Positions 1-8,669 of a stretch of 64,000 nucleotides of DNA are shown here, piece after piece. Made by a program: the position numbers and the translations under genes. The stretch's first letter is position 1. Each line of letters opens with the position of its first letter. A model generated the notes under the pieces. It was not told the DNA's origin, did not search any database, and was given only the letters and a program-made list of their open reading frames with translations. The stretch is from Cytobacillus oceanisediminis (GTDB lineage: Bacteria > Bacillota > Bacilli > Bacillales > Cytobacillaceae): the NCBI RefSeq assembly GCF_004366035.1, contig NZ_SOEE01000007.1, positions 310,001 to 374,000 of the forward strand. Direction: 5' to 3'.

Positions 1-47
1 TGTTCGGGGTTATCCATCTTTCCATCCTGAATGTTTTTGTCAGCCAT
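1..47 (-). CDS. Small hydrophilic protein, 5' part only
   Basis: The reverse strand reads MADKNIQDGKMDNPE and runs off the window edge. A GGAGGA ribosome site sits 8 nt before the ATG and directly follows the stop of the next gene upstream, so the two are probably co-transcribed. Both begin MADK and are strongly charged. I do not recognise the family, and too little is visible to say more. Confidence 0.55.
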   Translation of the reverse strand, partial: MADKNIQDGKMDNPE

Positions 48-61
48 TTTAGACATCCTCC

Positions 62-184
62 TTAATTCCGCTGTTCTTCCTGAGGTTTTTCAGGCTCTCT
101 TTGGGGCTCAATATCATTGTTGTCTTCTTTCTTTTTTTCTTGTTCTATAGAATTATTTTTTTCTGACTTGTATTTATCTGCCAT
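62..184 (-). CDS. 40-residue charged small protein, function unknown
   Basis: The ORF starts MADKYKSEKN and ends PQEEQRN. It is rich in Lys, Glu, Asp and Gln, with no hydrophobic segment and no Cys, so it is probably soluble and disordered. The start is supported by an AAGGAGG ribosome site 6-7 nt upstream. The stop is followed at once by the ribosome site of the next MADK-type gene, which suggests a two-gene unit. I do not recognise a named family. Tiny charged proteins like this are common in Bacillus, often sporulation-associated, but nothing here proves that. Confidence 0.6.
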   Translation of the reverse strand: MADKYKSEKNNSIEQEKKKEDNNDIEPQREPEKPQEEQRN

Positions 185-344
185 CGTAAAAAACCTCCTT
201 TAACTGTTAGTATTCATTACCCGCTTCATGAAGAGTAAAACGTAACGGGACAGATATCCAGAGTGCGGGGCTAACCGAAAAGAAAGACAGACAACAACTG
301 AAATCTGAAAAAAGGGGATTGAGCTGAAGGTTATCAGCCAATTA

Positions 345-383
345 AAAAATGCACCTTCACTCTTGTGAATGAGGTGCATTTTT
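345..383. terminator. Hairpin terminator after the CstA-type gene
   Basis: The arms AAAAATGCACCT and AGGTGCATTTTT pair perfectly, with a second TCAC/GTGA stem inside. A-runs and T-runs flank both sides, so it can act in either direction. It lies directly after the stop of the reverse-strand carrier gene. Confidence 0.85.
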
Positions 384-387
384 ACAG

Positions 388-1824
388 TTAAGCCGCTGTT
401 AAGCTGGTACTATTTTTGCCAAGCTGTCTATGTTTTATTATCTGGTAAACATACCACACTGCAATTGCAAGTGTAATGACTGAACCGATAATCATCGACA
501 ATTGATAATCCATCTGAAAGCCTTCGGGTGCATAGAAAATATACGTGGATACTACACCAGTCATAAACAATGCAGGCACACCGCAAATCCAGTGAAATTT
601 CTTATTTTTCAAGAGATACATCGTGGCGGTCCAAAGCATGACTGCAGCTGTAACCTGATTTGTCCACCCAACATATCTCCATAAGAAAGAGTAATCGATT
701 GTTGCAAGGTATAAAGTTGGAAGAGCCACTGGCAAAGTGGTGATGACAACCTTCCATCTTCCATCTATTTTCATAAAAGAGGACAGCGATTCAGCCAGCA
801 TCATTCTTGAAGAGCGGAGAGCTGTATCACCGGTTGTAATCGGGAGAATAATAACGCCAAAAATAGCAAGTATCCCACCGAATGTACCTAGGAGGCTGCT
901 CGAGATTTCATTAACAACTCCAGCTGGGCCTCCAGCAGCTAAGGCTTCCTGCAGACCTCCTGTTCCCCCGAAAAAGGTCATGCCCGCTGCAGCCCAGATT
1001 AAAGCGATTATTCCTTCTCCAATCATTGCTCCATAGAATACCTTTCTTCCGTCGCTTTCCTTTTTCAGTGTGCGTGAGACAATCGGACTTTGTGTTGAAT
1101 GAAATCCAGAAATGGCACCACAGGAAATGGTGACCATCAGTAAAGGCCAGATAGGAAGCTCTCCGGGATGATAGTTAGAAAGCGTTACATTCGGTATGGA
1201 TTTTTCGCTGAAAAGCAATGCGACTGCAATGGATACAGCCATAAAAATTAAAATTGCTCCGAGAAAAGGATAAATTTTTCCGATAATCCGGTTTACAGGC
1301 AACACAGCTGCCAGGATAAAGTAAGCAAAAATAATGAACAATGAAGCCATAAAACTTAATGGTGTTAAGCTGGAAATAAGCTGTGCGGGTCCAGCGGTAA
1401 ATGCAGCGGCAACCAGTACCATTAAGAGAATAGAAAAAATATTAATGGCTGTTTTGGCCGGTTTTCCTAAATATCTGCCAACAATAGAGGGAAATTGCTC
1501 ACCTTTATGCCTCAAAGAGAGCATCCCTGAAAAATAATCATGAACGGCACCGGCAAAAATGGAACCGGCCACTATCCAGATAAAAGCAACTGGTCCATAT
1601 AAAGCCCCCATGATAGCACCGAAAATCGGCCCCAGTCCTGCAATATTCAATAATTGGATCAGGCTGCCTTTCCACCAGCTCATTGGAGCATAGTCCATTC
1701 CGTCATTTTCTGTGTATGCCGGTGTTGGGATACTGTCATTTATACCAAAGATTTTCTCTACTAATTTCGAATAAGTGGCATATCCTGCCACCAGCAAAAC
1801 AATCGATCCTAAAAAAGTCACCAT
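388..1824 (-). CDS. cstA: CstA family carrier (carbon starvation protein)
   Basis: This 478-residue polytopic membrane protein begins MVTFLGSIVLLVAGYATYSK. It carries family-typical stretches such as GPAQLISSLTPL and the conserved GFHSTQSP loop near the middle. CstA proteins transport pyruvate or peptides and are usually induced at carbon limitation. It is shorter than the roughly 600-700-residue long forms and matches the shorter CstA-type carriers of Bacilli. The longer open frame upstream is not used: the chosen ATG has an AGGAGG site about 6 nt away. It is monocistronic, with a strong terminator behind it. The substrate cannot be read from sequence. Confidence 0.88.
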   Translation of the reverse strand: MVTFLGSIVLLVAGYATYSKLVEKIFGINDSIPTPAYTENDGMDYAPMSWWKGSLIQLLNIAGLGPIFGAIMGALYGPVAFIWIVAGSIFAGAVHDYFSGMLSLRHKGEQFPSIVGRYLGKPAKTAINIFSILLMVLVAAAFTAGPAQLISSLTPLSFMASLFIIFAYFILAAVLPVNRIIGKIYPFLGAILIFMAVSIAVALLFSEKSIPNVTLSNYHPGELPIWPLLMVTISCGAISGFHSTQSPIVSRTLKKESDGRKVFYGAMIGEGIIALIWAAAGMTFFGGTGGLQEALAAGGPAGVVNEISSSLLGTFGGILAIFGVIILPITTGDTALRSSRMMLAESLSSFMKIDGRWKVVITTLPVALPTLYLATIDYSFLWRYVGWTNQVTAAVMLWTATMYLLKNKKFHWICGVPALFMTGVVSTYIFYAPEGFQMDYQLSMIIGSVITLAIAVWYVYQIIKHRQLGKNSTSLTAA

Positions 1825-2062
1825 GTAATATGCCTCCTGTTGTAAATGAATTGTATGTAAAGTCTGAAACTTATGAATATGTGGAATATTGTACAAGCAA
1901 AATAGAAGGAAAAGCAAGTCTATTTCAGAAAAAAGATATTTTCCGATAATAAATAACGCTTACATTTTTCAGAGAGTAAAAAAAGAGAAGAAAAATAATG
2001 AAGGAACCCTCCTGCAAAAGAAACCATAAGCTACTATAAGTTCATTTGAAGGGGGGAAGACA

Positions 2063-2803
2063 ATGATTATCCTTTCGAATAATCAAAATAAACCGGGGGC
2101 TTCCAGCTTTTTTGGTGTTCAGCGTGAAATTTATCTGGCCCTGGAGAGCAGTCCGGAGACTCATCAATATGATTCAATGCATGAACTGCTGTTTGATATC
2201 CTTCTAAGGGAGAATATCATCAAAGCAGCCAGACAGCTTTATGCGAGCCGGGTTGAATTTGCACCCTTTAACACATCACGTTTCAATCCGCGCATATGGA
2301 GAGGGACAAAATATGGATACCTGCTCGATCCATCCGTTTTACCGTCAGATGCGATTATGGATGTGTTTACGAACAGCTGGGAATATGCTTTTGAATGTAC
2401 AACAGCCATTGTGCTGATTTTTTATAAAGCTGTCTTGGACTCCATCTCTGTCAGCCGCTTCAATACAATATTTCAGGGGCTTCTTGTATGGGACTGGAAT
2501 TATGATTATGATCTATCGATTGTTACAAAAAGAGGCAGGAATTTCATACCAGGTGATGTCGTTTATTTTTATAATCCTGACTATGATCATCCAGTTTGGA
2601 CAGGTGAGAATTCCGTTTATTTGGGAGGAGGCATGTTCTTTGGTCATGGGGTTGGCATGGAAAGTGAAGCAGGGATGATAAGAGCTCTTAATACGTTAAG
2701 AAAACCTGGTGCTACAAGAGATGCTTATCTTATTTCGCAGCACAGCCGGTTGAATGTGAAGTATTTATCCCAGTTTGCAAAGCGGCCATTGTCTATCGTC
2801 TAA
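2063..2803 (+). CDS. tgl: Protein-glutamine gamma-glutamyltransferase (spore transglutaminase)
   Basis: The 246-residue protein matches the short bacterial spore transglutaminase in length and in the conserved blocks FECTTAIVLIFY and WTGENSVYLGGGMFFGHG. It forms epsilon-(gamma-glutamyl)lysine crosslinks between spore-coat proteins. The probable nucleophile is Cys112 in AFECTTA, equivalent to Cys116 of the B. subtilis enzyme. The start has an AAGGGGGGAAG ribosome site upstream. It stands alone between the carrier gene and a divergent MurE-like ligase gene on the same strand. Mother-cell control would be expected, but I did not find a convincing SigE or SigK promoter. Confidence 0.9.
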   Translation: MIILSNNQNKPGASSFFGVQREIYLALESSPETHQYDSMHELLFDILLRENIIKAARQLYASRVEFAPFNTSRFNPRIWRGTKYGYLLDPSVLPSDAIMDVFTNSWEYAFECTTAIVLIFYKAVLDSISVSRFNTIFQGLLVWDWNYDYDLSIVTKRGRNFIPGDVVYFYNPDYDHPVWTGENSVYLGGGMFFGHGVGMESEAGMIRALNTLRKPGATRDAYLISQHSRLNVKYLSQFAKRPLSIV

Positions 2804-3027
2804 TACGGAAGTAAGCTGGCATTTCAATAGGGTGAATCGCTTATTTTCAGAAAGCCATTCACCCAAATTTATCCTCAATTCTAGTATATTAAGACGATTT
2901 TCCCGTTCCCCCGTTATTTGTGTCCTTTAGAGGGCATATTTCCTGTAAATGTGGGAAAACAAAAGATAATGAATATAGATATATACACCAAATTACTTGT
3001 TGTTTAAACATTAAAGGAGACAGAAAT

Positions 3028-4491
3028 ATGAAATTATCCCAGGTTATTAAGTGCCTAAAGGATAGCGGGGAGATGGATGTTTTTACAAACGACCCTGAAA
3101 TTAGAGGGGTAGAAATGGATTCACGCAAAGTAGGGAAAGGAAGCCTTTTTGTTGCGATAAAAGGCTTTCAGACAGATGGACATCATTTTATTGGACAAGC
3201 TGTTGAAAATGGCGCGGCTGCCGTGGTGGGTGAAGAAGCCCTTGAATTGAATGTGCCATATATACAAGTAACGGATAGCAGAACCAGTCTGGGGAAGCTG
3301 GCAAGCTGTTTTTATGATCGGCCATCAAGGAAACATAAAATAATTGGCATAACAGGAACTAACGGGAAAACGACCACTGCCTATATATTAAAGCATATCT
3401 TGGAGGCTGCAGGCAGGACATGTTCCCTCCTGGGAACTGTTTCCAACATTATTAATAACAAGGAATATAAGACCAGCAATACTACACCAGATGCTTTACA
3501 GATCCAAAAAATGCTGAGTAAAAGCCTTGATGAGTTTGTCGTTATGGAGATTTCTTCTCATGCGCTGGAACAATCAAGAACAGAAGGTCTGGAATTAGAC
3601 TACGGGCTATTTACTAATCTGGCTCATGACCATCTTGATTATCATGAAAATATGGATCAGTATTTTCATGATAAAAAGAAAATCTTCACCTTGTTAAAAG
3701 ACGGCGGTAAAGGAGTTATAAATTTCTATAATTCATGGGGAGAAAAAATGGCAGAGGATCTTCAAAAAGAAAAGATTCCTTTGATTATGCTTGGTGATGA
3801 AAAGTTCTGTTCAATAAAAGACGTTGCTATTAATGGGAGAACAGTATTTATTTTGGAGATGAAAGGCCAGTCTTTTGAAATTGAATTTCCTCTTCCGGGA
3901 CACCATAATGTCTATAATGCAGCAATGGCTTTTATGACAGGCTTTGATCTGGGGATAGACCCTGCAGATATAATTAAGGCCCTGGCTGCATTCCCGGGCA
4001 TACCGGGCCGCTTTGAAACGATTATCCACCCTTTAGGAGCTAAGTTCGTTGTGGATTATGCACATACAGTGGATGCGTTTGAATATTGCCTGGAAGCAGC
4101 AAGGGAACAGGGAGCGGAAAGAATCTCTCAAATCTATGGATTCCGCGGCGGCAGAGATCAATCTAAACGCATGGACATGATTAAGGCATCCGCAAAATAC
4201 TGCCATAAATTTTACTTAACGGCTGATGATTTAAACGATGAATCTGAGGATGAGATGATAAGCCAATTGCAACGGCTGAATAAAGAATTTGGATGCGGAA
4301 AGGGTGAAGTGATTCCCGACCGTACTTTGGCTATCCAGAAGGCATGGCGGGAAGCCAGGGAGAATGACTGGATTTTTATTACGGGAAAGGGGCCGGAAGC
4401 TTATCAAAAGCCATTTGCTCTTCCGGCTGAAAGTGATTTGGAAACCCTGAATTTGCTCCTGGAATCTGGAAGAAAACAGGCGGTGCTATAA
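3028..4491 (+). CDS. Divergent stand-alone MurE-like Mur ligase
   Basis: The 487-residue protein has the three Mur-ligase domains: N-terminal UDP-MurNAc-binding part, ATPase core with P-loop GITGTNGKTTT (107-117) and EISSHALEQSR (174-184), and C-terminal part with DYAHTVDAFEY (343-353). The usual product of the family is UDP-MurNAc-tripeptide. It is not in a dcw cell-wall cluster, so a second copy is likely elsewhere. The substrate motif that reads DNPR in diaminopimelate enzymes is here DDLN (400-403), and GKGHE is GKGPE. The third amino acid, or even the substrate, may therefore differ. ATG start with AAAGGAGA site. Confidence 0.8.
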   Translation: MKLSQVIKCLKDSGEMDVFTNDPEIRGVEMDSRKVGKGSLFVAIKGFQTDGHHFIGQAVENGAAAVVGEEALELNVPYIQVTDSRTSLGKLASCFYDRPSRKHKIIGITGTNGKTTTAYILKHILEAAGRTCSLLGTVSNIINNKEYKTSNTTPDALQIQKMLSKSLDEFVVMEISSHALEQSRTEGLELDYGLFTNLAHDHLDYHENMDQYFHDKKKIFTLLKDGGKGVINFYNSWGEKMAEDLQKEKIPLIMLGDEKFCSIKDVAINGRTVFILEMKGQSFEIEFPLPGHHNVYNAAMAFMTGFDLGIDPADIIKALAAFPGIPGRFETIIHPLGAKFVVDYAHTVDAFEYCLEAAREQGAERISQIYGFRGGRDQSKRMDMIKASAKYCHKFYLTADDLNDESEDEMISQLQRLNKEFGCGKGEVIPDRTLAIQKAWREARENDWIFITGKGPEAYQKPFALPAESDLETLNLLLESGRKQAVL

Positions 4492-4494
4492 GAG

Positions 4495-4640
4495 AAGCGG
4501 AAGTGCCTTGCCCTGTGGCAACGTCTGCATGACGCCCATCCTCCCAAAAGCTGCCGCTTTTGGTCGTGCGATGAATAAGCTGGCGAAGTCATCCTTTTCC
4601 TGGGAGCCTCACCTCGAGGGGCAGGCTGCTTGTGCTAGAC
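4495..4640 (+). repeat. Intergenic repeat-like segment
   Basis: This non-coding stretch starts AGAAGCGGAAGTGCCTTGCC and ends near GAGGGGCAGGCTGCTTGTG followed by AGACA. The GAGGGGCAGGCT-n-AGACA end and the AGAAnAGCGnAAG start recur, reverse-oriented, at 55848-55915. The AGCGGAA end recurs at 21071-21145. It contains a small AAAAGC/GCTTTT hairpin. The ORF crossing it is not protein-like. Confidence 0.55.
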
Positions 4641-4688
4641 AGTTATCGACCTTCGGAATTTTATATATACTTCCTCATCTCTCAAAAC

Positions 4689-4724
4689 AAAGGATGCAGA
4701 CCCTCATCGGTCTGCATCCTTTTT
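4689..4724. terminator. Bidirectional terminator
   Basis: The arms AAAGGATGCAGA and TCTGCATCCTTT flank a 10-nt loop, followed by TTTTTG on the plus side and TTTGTTTTG on the minus side. It ends the reverse-strand phosphodiesterase gene and any read-through from the ligase gene. Confidence 0.85.
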
Positions 4725-4725
4725 G

Positions 4726-5526
4726 TTATTCAATAAGATCTAAATAATCGGCCACAATCCCATCCAGTGGATAATGCTTCAATTTTTCTGCTTCTTTCCT
4801 GGAACGCACAGTCCAGGCGATTGCTTTCATGCCATTTGAGTGAATCAGATCGATCACGCGTTTGTTAACCACAGTCCATTTGGGGTTCAGGTAACTGGCA
4901 TATTTGGCAATATTTTTAATCTCAACAGTGTCAGGCGGATAGTTAATTAAGATGGCGACAGGGATTTCCGGCACCAATTCATGGAATCTTTTCATTGATT
5001 CGGTTTCGAATGACTGCACAATAATATGGTCGTCCCCTTTTGTGTGAAAATTTCTTTTCTTTAGTTCCTCTGCAATCATTTTTTCAATGCCAGGGTATAG
5101 GGCCGGTTTTTTTAATTCAATTAAAAGCCCGACTCGATCTGCATATTTGTCTAAAACCTCTGCAAAAGAAGGGATGCAGGCACCGCGGAATTTTTGGGAA
5201 AACCAGCTTCCGGCATCCATCTTTCTAAGCTCATCAAAGGTAAAATCGGACACCTTGCCTTTATGGTCAGTTGTACGGTCGACAAGTGAATCGTGAATCA
5301 CAACAATCTTTCCATCCTTGCTTAATTGGACATCAATTTCCAGATAATCTGCACCCATTTCGATCGCGCGGTCATATGAAGGGAATGTATTTTCAGGACA
5401 GTAGCCGGCTGCTCCCCGATGTCCGATTCTTTTCATTTTGTGAGTGGTGCTTGTCATTTTCTTTATGCCGAAAAATGAAATAACTGTAGCTAAAGCTGTA
5501 AAAAAAACATTTTTCATTACCTTCAA
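4726..5526 (-). CDS. Glycerophosphodiester phosphodiesterase
   Basis: A 266-residue GDPD-family protein hydrolysing glycerophosphodiesters to glycerol-3-phosphate and an alcohol. Visible motifs are the N-terminal HRGAAGYCPENT, then EIDVQLSKDG with VVIHD, and IELKKP; together they supply the conserved catalytic His/Glu/Asp set. A hydrophobic segment (NVFFTALATVISFFG) near the N-terminus suggests membrane anchoring or an uncleaved signal. Start choice: GAGGAG lies 8 nt before a TTG at 5526, while the ATG at 5532 is only 2 nt from it; the open frame reaches 5556. Substrate could be phospholipid or teichoic-acid derived. Confidence 0.85.
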   Translation of the reverse strand: MKVMKNVFFTALATVISFFGIKKMTSTTHKMKRIGHRGAAGYCPENTFPSYDRAIEMGADYLEIDVQLSKDGKIVVIHDSLVDRTTDHKGKVSDFTFDELRKMDAGSWFSQKFRGACIPSFAEVLDKYADRVGLLIELKKPALYPGIEKMIAEELKKRNFHTKGDDHIIVQSFETESMKRFHELVPEIPVAILINYPPDTVEIKNIAKYASYLNPKWTVVNKRVIDLIHSNGMKAIAWTVRSRKEAEKLKHYPLDGIVADYLDLIE

Positions 5527-5605
5527 AGTCATTTCTCCTCGCCATTTTTTGCTCATCTTAAAGGATTTGAAAACATTTTGTCAACTGCAGAGGATTTCTT
5601 CAAAA

Positions 5606-5640
5606 TAAAATGACTCTGCCCTCGGGATGAGGAACAGAGT
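5606..5640 (-). terminator. Terminator of the 99-residue membrane protein gene
   Basis: Arms ACTCTG-n-CCTC and GAGG-n-CAGAGT pair, followed on the reverse strand by CATTTTATTTT. It lies 14 nt beyond the stop at 5654. Confidence 0.6.
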
Positions 5641-5653
5641 ATCTTATCTCTGT

Positions 5654-5953
5654 TTATTCCCATTCTTCATAAACAATAGTACCGCCAGTCAAATCCAGTG
5701 TATTTCTTTCTCCCTTATAAAAAAGCTTTCCATCTTCTTTAACAACCAAGTTCTCATATGTAAATACACTCTTTCCGGAAGGAAGCTGGATAATAATTTT
5801 CTCACCTAGTTCTTTTTTAGGGGCTTCTATAGTAATGAGACTTTGAGAATAAAAATATAATGCTGTAAAGACAGCAAAAAAGCCCAATAGGACAATTGTC
5901 ATCAGCATAAATTTGCTCTTTGGCTTCTCTATGTGCAATTCAGATCTTGTCAT
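5654..5953 (-). CDS. Membrane-anchored small protein, function unknown
   Basis: The 99-residue protein has a charged start (MTRSELHIEKPKSK), one transmembrane helix at about 16-38 (MLMTIVLLGFFAVFTALYFY), and an extracytoplasmic tail of roughly 60 residues rich in beta-prone sequence (LPSGKSVFTYENLVV, GTIVYEEW). It has no Cys and no known catalytic motif. It is monocistronic, between the phosphodiesterase and the SigW-type promoter of the flotillin operon, and reads away from the latter. I do not recognise a named family. Confidence 0.7.
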   Translation of the reverse strand: MTRSELHIEKPKSKFMLMTIVLLGFFAVFTALYFYSQSLITIEAPKKELGEKIIIQLPSGKSVFTYENLVVKEDGKLFYKGERNTLDLTGGTIVYEEWE

Positions 5954-6139
5954 GTTCCCTATCCCTCCGCTAACTAGATATATTCGTCTATTCCACCGAT
6001 TTTCGGCATTTAATCCCCCGTGGCGAATGTTAATCCCAAAATAAGGTATGCAGAAATAGAGATGAAAATGACAAAAATGGGCTGAAAGTTAGACAAGCTG
6101 AACAAATTGAAGTATGAATATGGAAAAAACTGCGAAAAT

Positions 6140-6166
6140 TGAAACAATTACAGGTTTTTGTCCGTA
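6140..6166 (+). promoter_or_regulatory. SigW-type promoter of yuaF-floT
   Basis: TGAAAC (6140-6145) and CGTA (6163-6166) are 17 nt apart, matching the extracytoplasmic SigW consensus TGAAAC-N16/17-CGTA. The B. subtilis yuaFG operon is a known SigW target, so position and downstream genes agree. Confidence 0.82.
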
Positions 6167-6249
6167 TATAAATTAATCCGTTAAGAGAAAAGGGAAAGGA
6201 GGCATGGGATAGAACAGCTGGACAATAAAATATGGATAGGGTGCATGTA

Positions 6250-6771
6250 ATGGAACTATTTGGTTTTCCTATTCACACAATATATCTCTTCACACTTGTT
6301 TTTTCGGGCATCTTAATTATTTTGTATGTGTTTTTTGGAGATATTGCTGACGGAATTGCGGAGGGAAGCTTTCTAAATCCTGTACTGATTCTTGCATTTA
6401 TCACTTTTCTTTCCGCTGCAGGCTATATCTTTGAAATGACAACCTCTCTTAATAGCGTGGTCATTCTCTTGATAGGAGCTGGAATAGCAGGACTGCTGGA
6501 TATAATGCTGAATATTTTTGTTCTTATACCATTATCAACTGCTGAAGAATCTCTCGTTTACACAGATGAATCCTTAAGGGGAAGATTAGGTACGGTATTA
6601 ATTCCTATACCAGAGAATGGTTTCGGTGAGGTTTTGATTGAAAATATTAGCGGGAGAATTTCCAAGCCTGCTCTAAGCTATGAAAATACGTTCATAGCAG
6701 AAGGCAGCAATGTGCTGATAGTTGAAGTGGAAAATGGAGTTATTAAAGTTATCGATTATAAAGAATTATAG
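6250..6771 (+). CDS. yuaF: YuaF/NfeD-type membrane protein, flotillin partner
   Basis: A 173-residue protein with transmembrane segments (TIYLFTLVFSGILIILYVFF, VLILAFITFLSAAGYIF, VVILLIGAGIAGLLDIMLNI) and a C-terminal soluble beta-rich domain ending GVIKVIDYKEL, as in NfeD/YuaF proteins. YuaF works with the flotillin FloT in membrane organisation and stress response. The start at 6250 (MELFGFPI) has AGGGTG 6 nt before it and gives the family length; the ATG at 6232 lacks a site. The strong AAAGGAGG at 6194-6201 precedes only a two-codon ORF. floT follows after 15 nt under the same SigW-type promoter. Confidence 0.85.
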   Translation: MELFGFPIHTIYLFTLVFSGILIILYVFFGDIADGIAEGSFLNPVLILAFITFLSAAGYIFEMTTSLNSVVILLIGAGIAGLLDIMLNIFVLIPLSTAEESLVYTDESLRGRLGTVLIPIPENGFGEVLIENISGRISKPALSYENTFIAEGSNVLIVEVENGVIKVIDYKEL

Positions 6772-6786
6772 ACAGGGGGACATAAA

Positions 6787-8343
6787 ATGATAATGATTTG
6801 GGTTGTAATTGGAATTGCAGCATTTTTGCTAATTGCGCTGCTTGGTGTGTTCATTACAAAATATCGGACTGCAGGGCCAGATGAAGCGTTGATCGTAACA
6901 GGAAGTTATTTGGGCAGCAAAAATGTCCATGTGGACGAATCAGGAAATAAGATAAAAATAATCCGAGGCGGAGGAACATTTGTACTGCCGGTCTTTCAGC
7001 AGGCAGAGCCATTGAGTCTCCTTTCTAGCAAACTGGAGGTTACCACTCCTGAAGTATATACCGAACAGGGAGTTCCTGTTATGGCAGATGGTACTGCGAT
7101 CATAAAAATTGGAGGGAGTATTGGAGAAATTGCTACTGCTGCAGAACAATTCCTTGGTAAATCAAAGGAAGATCGTGAAAATGAAGCGAAAGAAGTTCTT
7201 GAGGGGCATTTACGATCAATTCTGGGTTCTATGACAGTCGAAGAAATATACAAAAATAGGGATAAATTTTCCCAAGAGGTTCAAAGGGTTGCTTCACAGG
7301 ATTTGGCTAAGATGGGCCTGATCATCGTTTCTTTCACAATCAAAGATGTCCGCGACAAAAATGGCTATCTGGACTCACTGGGAAGGCCAAGAATTGCCCA
7401 GGTAAAGCGGGATGCGGATATTGCCACAGCTGAAGCTGAAAAGGAAACCCGGATTAAACGGGCGGAAGCAGCCAAGGATGCCCAAAAGGCAGAACTTGAA
7501 AGAGCGACAGAAATAGCGGAAGCTGAGAAGGAAAATCAAATGAAAATGGCTGACTACAGAAGGGAACAGGATATTGCCAAAGCCCGGGCTGACCAGGCAT
7601 ATGACCTTGAGACAGCCAGGGCAAAGCAAGAAGTTACGGAGCATGAAATGCAAATCAGGATCATTGAACGCCAAAAGCAAATTGAGCTCGAAGAAAAAGA
7701 AATCTTAAGAAGAGAACGCCAATATGATTCCGAAGTGAAAAAGAAAGCTGATGCAGACAGGTACGCTGTTGAGCAGGCAGCTGAGGCTGAAAAGAAAAAG
7801 CAGATTGCCGAAGCGGATGCAAACCAATATCGAATTGAATCACAGGCCCGTGCTGAAGCAGAAAGAGTTAGGGCTGATGGGATGGCGAAGGCTGATTCAC
7901 AGCGCGCTCAAGGTGAATCAGAAGCCGAAATCATCCGCCTCAGAGGACTAGCGGAAGCGGAGGCAAAGAGGAAAATCGCGGAAGCGTTTGAACAGTATGG
8001 CCAGGCGGCCATGATGGATATGGTCATTAACATGCTACCGGAATATGCGAAGCAGCTTGCAAGCCCACTATCAAATATTGATAAGATTACAGTGGTTGAT
8101 ACAGGAAGTGACAGCAATAATGGCGGGGCCAATAAAGTAACCGGCTATGCCACTAACCTGATGTCCACGATGCAGGAAAGCCTGAAAGCTTCGTCTGGCA
8201 TAGACGTGAAGGAGCTGCTCCAAAATTTTTCTGGCAAAGGAAACGTCCGGCAAAGCCTGGAACAGCTGACTGAGGAAATTAAAGAAAAAGAACCCGTCCA
8301 ATCCTCTAAAGGAATCCAAGCCACTCTCTCTCATAAAAAATAA
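6787..8343 (+). CDS. floT: Flotillin-like protein FloT (YuaG)
   Basis: The 518-residue protein has an N-terminal membrane hairpin (IWVVIGIAAFLLIALLGVFI), a PHB/SPFH domain at about 30-190, then a long Ala/Glu/Lys coiled coil at about 205-390 with repeated AEAEKE-type heptads, and a C-terminal oligomerisation part. Flotillins form membrane microdomain scaffolds influencing fluidity, secretion and signalling. The ribosome site GGGGGA lies about 6 nt before the ATG. It is the second gene of the SigW-type operon and ends at a strong terminator. Length is close to the usual ~509 residues. Confidence 0.93.
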   Translation: MIMIWVVIGIAAFLLIALLGVFITKYRTAGPDEALIVTGSYLGSKNVHVDESGNKIKIIRGGGTFVLPVFQQAEPLSLLSSKLEVTTPEVYTEQGVPVMADGTAIIKIGGSIGEIATAAEQFLGKSKEDRENEAKEVLEGHLRSILGSMTVEEIYKNRDKFSQEVQRVASQDLAKMGLIIVSFTIKDVRDKNGYLDSLGRPRIAQVKRDADIATAEAEKETRIKRAEAAKDAQKAELERATEIAEAEKENQMKMADYRREQDIAKARADQAYDLETARAKQEVTEHEMQIRIIERQKQIELEEKEILRRERQYDSEVKKKADADRYAVEQAAEAEKKKQIAEADANQYRIESQARAEAERVRADGMAKADSQRAQGESEAEIIRLRGLAEAEAKRKIAEAFEQYGQAAMMDMVINMLPEYAKQLASPLSNIDKITVVDTGSDSNNGGANKVTGYATNLMSTMQESLKASSGIDVKELLQNFSGKGNVRQSLEQLTEEIKEKEPVQSSKGIQATLSHKK

Positions 8344-8405
8344 TGAAATTGCCTATTTTTCTCAAGGAAGATAGTCAGGAAATACTGTTATATCAACAAA
8401 AATCA

Positions 8406-8434
8406 GAAGCCTTCCCATGGAAGGCTTCTTTTTT
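8406..8434 (+). terminator. Terminator of yuaF-floT
   Basis: GAAGCCTTCC and GGAAGGCTTC form a perfect 10-bp stem with a CAT loop followed by TTTTTT. Confidence 0.92.
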
Positions 8435-8519
8435 GCGATAAAAACTGTGTATTCGTCTATCGCACAAATTGGGTGAATTGAATAGGATATATTGAATCAA
8501 ACAAAGGAGGTAATTGACT

Positions 8520-8621
8520 ATGTCAGACGGATGCGGATACGGCGGCGGTTTCGCCCTTTTAGTTGTATTGTTTATTTTACTGATTATTATCGGTGCTTCT
8601 TGGGGTTACGGTGGTTTCTAA
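8520..8621 (+). CDS. YjcZ-type sporulation peptide (33 residues)
   Basis: The peptide is MSDGCGYGGG then the hydrophobic helix [17 protein letters not shown] and the tail WGYGGF, the YjcZ pattern of a Gly/Tyr head and one transmembrane helix. An AAAGGAGG site precedes the ATG by 8 nt. It lies in tandem with a second, similar peptide gene. YjcZ-like proteins are small membrane proteins linked to sporulation; a molecular role is not known from sequence. Confidence 0.88.
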   Translation: MSDGCGYGGGFALLVVLFILLIIIGASWGYGGF

Positions 8622-8669
8622 TAATAAAACATGGTGACATAGTTTATTAGTAAGGGAGGGGATTCTATA

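Noticed and set aside
4508..4747. 79-codon frame across the repeat segment and terminator
   Set aside because: It reads through a strong terminator hairpin and a repeat-like segment; composition is not protein-like.
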